Source: CFX5 sp964568485
GTDB taxonomy: Bacteria > Chloroflexota > Anaerolineae > Caldilineales > Caldilineaceae
Direction of reading: 5' to 3'
Assembly: GCA_964568485.1 (NCBI GenBank)
Contig: CAZMRA010000035.1
Location: forward strand, 1-25,494
Length of the DNA: 25,494 nt
Below the pieces are notes generated by a model. The model was not told the DNA's origin. It saw only the letters and a program-made list of their open reading frames with translations, and ran no database searches. Shown piece by piece: positions 25,055 through 25,494 of the stretch (position 1 is the stretch's first letter; each line of letters starts with the position of its first letter). Both the position numbers and the translations under genes were made by a program.

Positions 25055-25494
25055 ATGTTTCACCAGAAAGTAAAGTTTTATTCCTGCTTCCTTGCACTGG
25101 CCTTAATCTTAGCGGCCTGTGGTGGCAACTCTAACGAGTCAGATCAAGCGACTTCTGCCACGCAAGATCAACCTGCGGCGACGACTGTTTCTGCTACACA
25201 GGCAGAGACAACTGCATCGTCAGAGACAACGGCCCCAGCTGCGGCGAGCGACAGCTCTAACAGCGGCGGTGTGACTGACCAAATGGTCGCAATCGAAGAT
25301 GCATCCGGCATCAACAGCTATCGGATGCAGATGCACCTGACGATGAAAAGTGACGAAGAGGATGTCACGATTGACGTTACAGGCGAGTTTGTTAAAGAAC
25401 CGCGGGCTGAACGCCTGACCATGCGGATTAACGAAGTCGGGGGAGAAGAGAACCAAGAAGTTTCCATGGTCCTGGTCGATGGTATTCACTATAT
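25055..25494 (+). CDS. Putative secreted lipoprotein, N-terminal part (runs off window)
   Basis: 146 codons are open from ATG 25055 to the window edge. The first 21 residues are a signal peptide with a lipobox, L19-A20-A21-C22, followed by GGNSNES. Residues 25-75 are a low-complexity Ser/Thr/Ala/Gln linker typical of surface-exposed lipoproteins. From residue 80 a strand-rich region begins (GINSYRMQMHLTMKSDEED), reminiscent of LolA/LppX-type lipid-binding folds, but this is a weak resemblance. AAAGGA (25042-25047) lies 7 nt before the ATG. It should be lipid-anchored on the outer face of the membrane. The AACGG start of the mature protein is common in Chloroflexota. Confidence 0.8.
   Translation, partial: MFHQKVKFYSCFLALALILAACGGNSNESDQATSATQDQPAATTVSATQAETTASSETTAPAAASDSSNSGGVTDQMVAIEDASGINSYRMQMHLTMKSDEEDVTIDVTGEFVKEPRAERLTMRINEVGGEENQEVSMVLVDGIHY

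Overview
This window reads as ordinary chromosome from a moderately GC-rich bacterium that starts genes with ATG and fairly often GTG. The content fits a member of the Chloroflexota best: a B12-dependent acyl-CoA mutase small subunit next to a MeaB GTPase, a fused homocysteine methyltransferase/methylenetetrahydrofolate reductase, and a lipoprotein with an AACGG lipobox. That placement is an inference from gene content, not from a marker gene. I see no phage, transposon, CRISPR array, rRNA or tRNA.

Layout. At 1-3265: a partial acyl-CoA dehydrogenase (minus) diverges from a B12-binding mutase subunit and a MeaB-type GTPase; a membrane-anchored endonuclease/exonuclease/phosphatase-fold protein follows. 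At 3363-12060 lies a set of genes suited to sugar-acid and central carbon metabolism: a double-length UxaA/GarD-type dehydratase, a RarD-type transporter, a mandelate racemase/enolase-superfamily protein, a citrate synthase, an SDR dehydrogenase, and (minus) an HpcH/HpaI-type aldolase. Several have clear promoters and hairpin terminators of their own. At 11296-17254 five minus-strand genes with short gaps (homocysteine methyltransferase/MTHFR, Gfo/Idh/MocA oxidoreductase, GNAT, M81 peptidase, aldolase) look like one operon that collides tail to tail with the SDR gene. At 17494-21949 a plus-strand cluster encodes an M50 site-2-type protease, a DegT-family PLP aminotransferase, cysteinyl-tRNA synthetase and a DinB-fold protein, closed by a perfect 15-bp inverted repeat. 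At 22018-25494 come a small membrane protein, a DUF3891 protein, an FAD/[2Fe-2S] fused molybdenum-hydroxylase subunit with no molybdenum subunit beside it, and a partial lipoprotein.

How genes may work together (inference): the UxaA-type and enolase-type proteins could dehydrate aldonic/aldaric acids, the SDR could oxidise or reduce the sugar acid, and the aldolase could split the 2-keto-3-deoxy product into pyruvate-level fragments that enter the TCA cycle through citrate synthase. The mutase subunit and MeaB belong to propionyl/methylmalonyl-CoA or branched acyl-CoA metabolism.

The most interesting observation is the 903-residue UxaA protein. It appears to contain two copies of the whole dehydratase core that have decayed in complementary halves: copy 1 lost the three cysteines of the N-domain but kept the C-domain motifs, and copy 2 kept the cysteines but lost the C-domain motifs. 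Other items worth checking are a palindrome inside the promoter of that gene, mutually exclusive pairings in the leader of the methionine gene, and the orphan FAD/Fe-S fusion.
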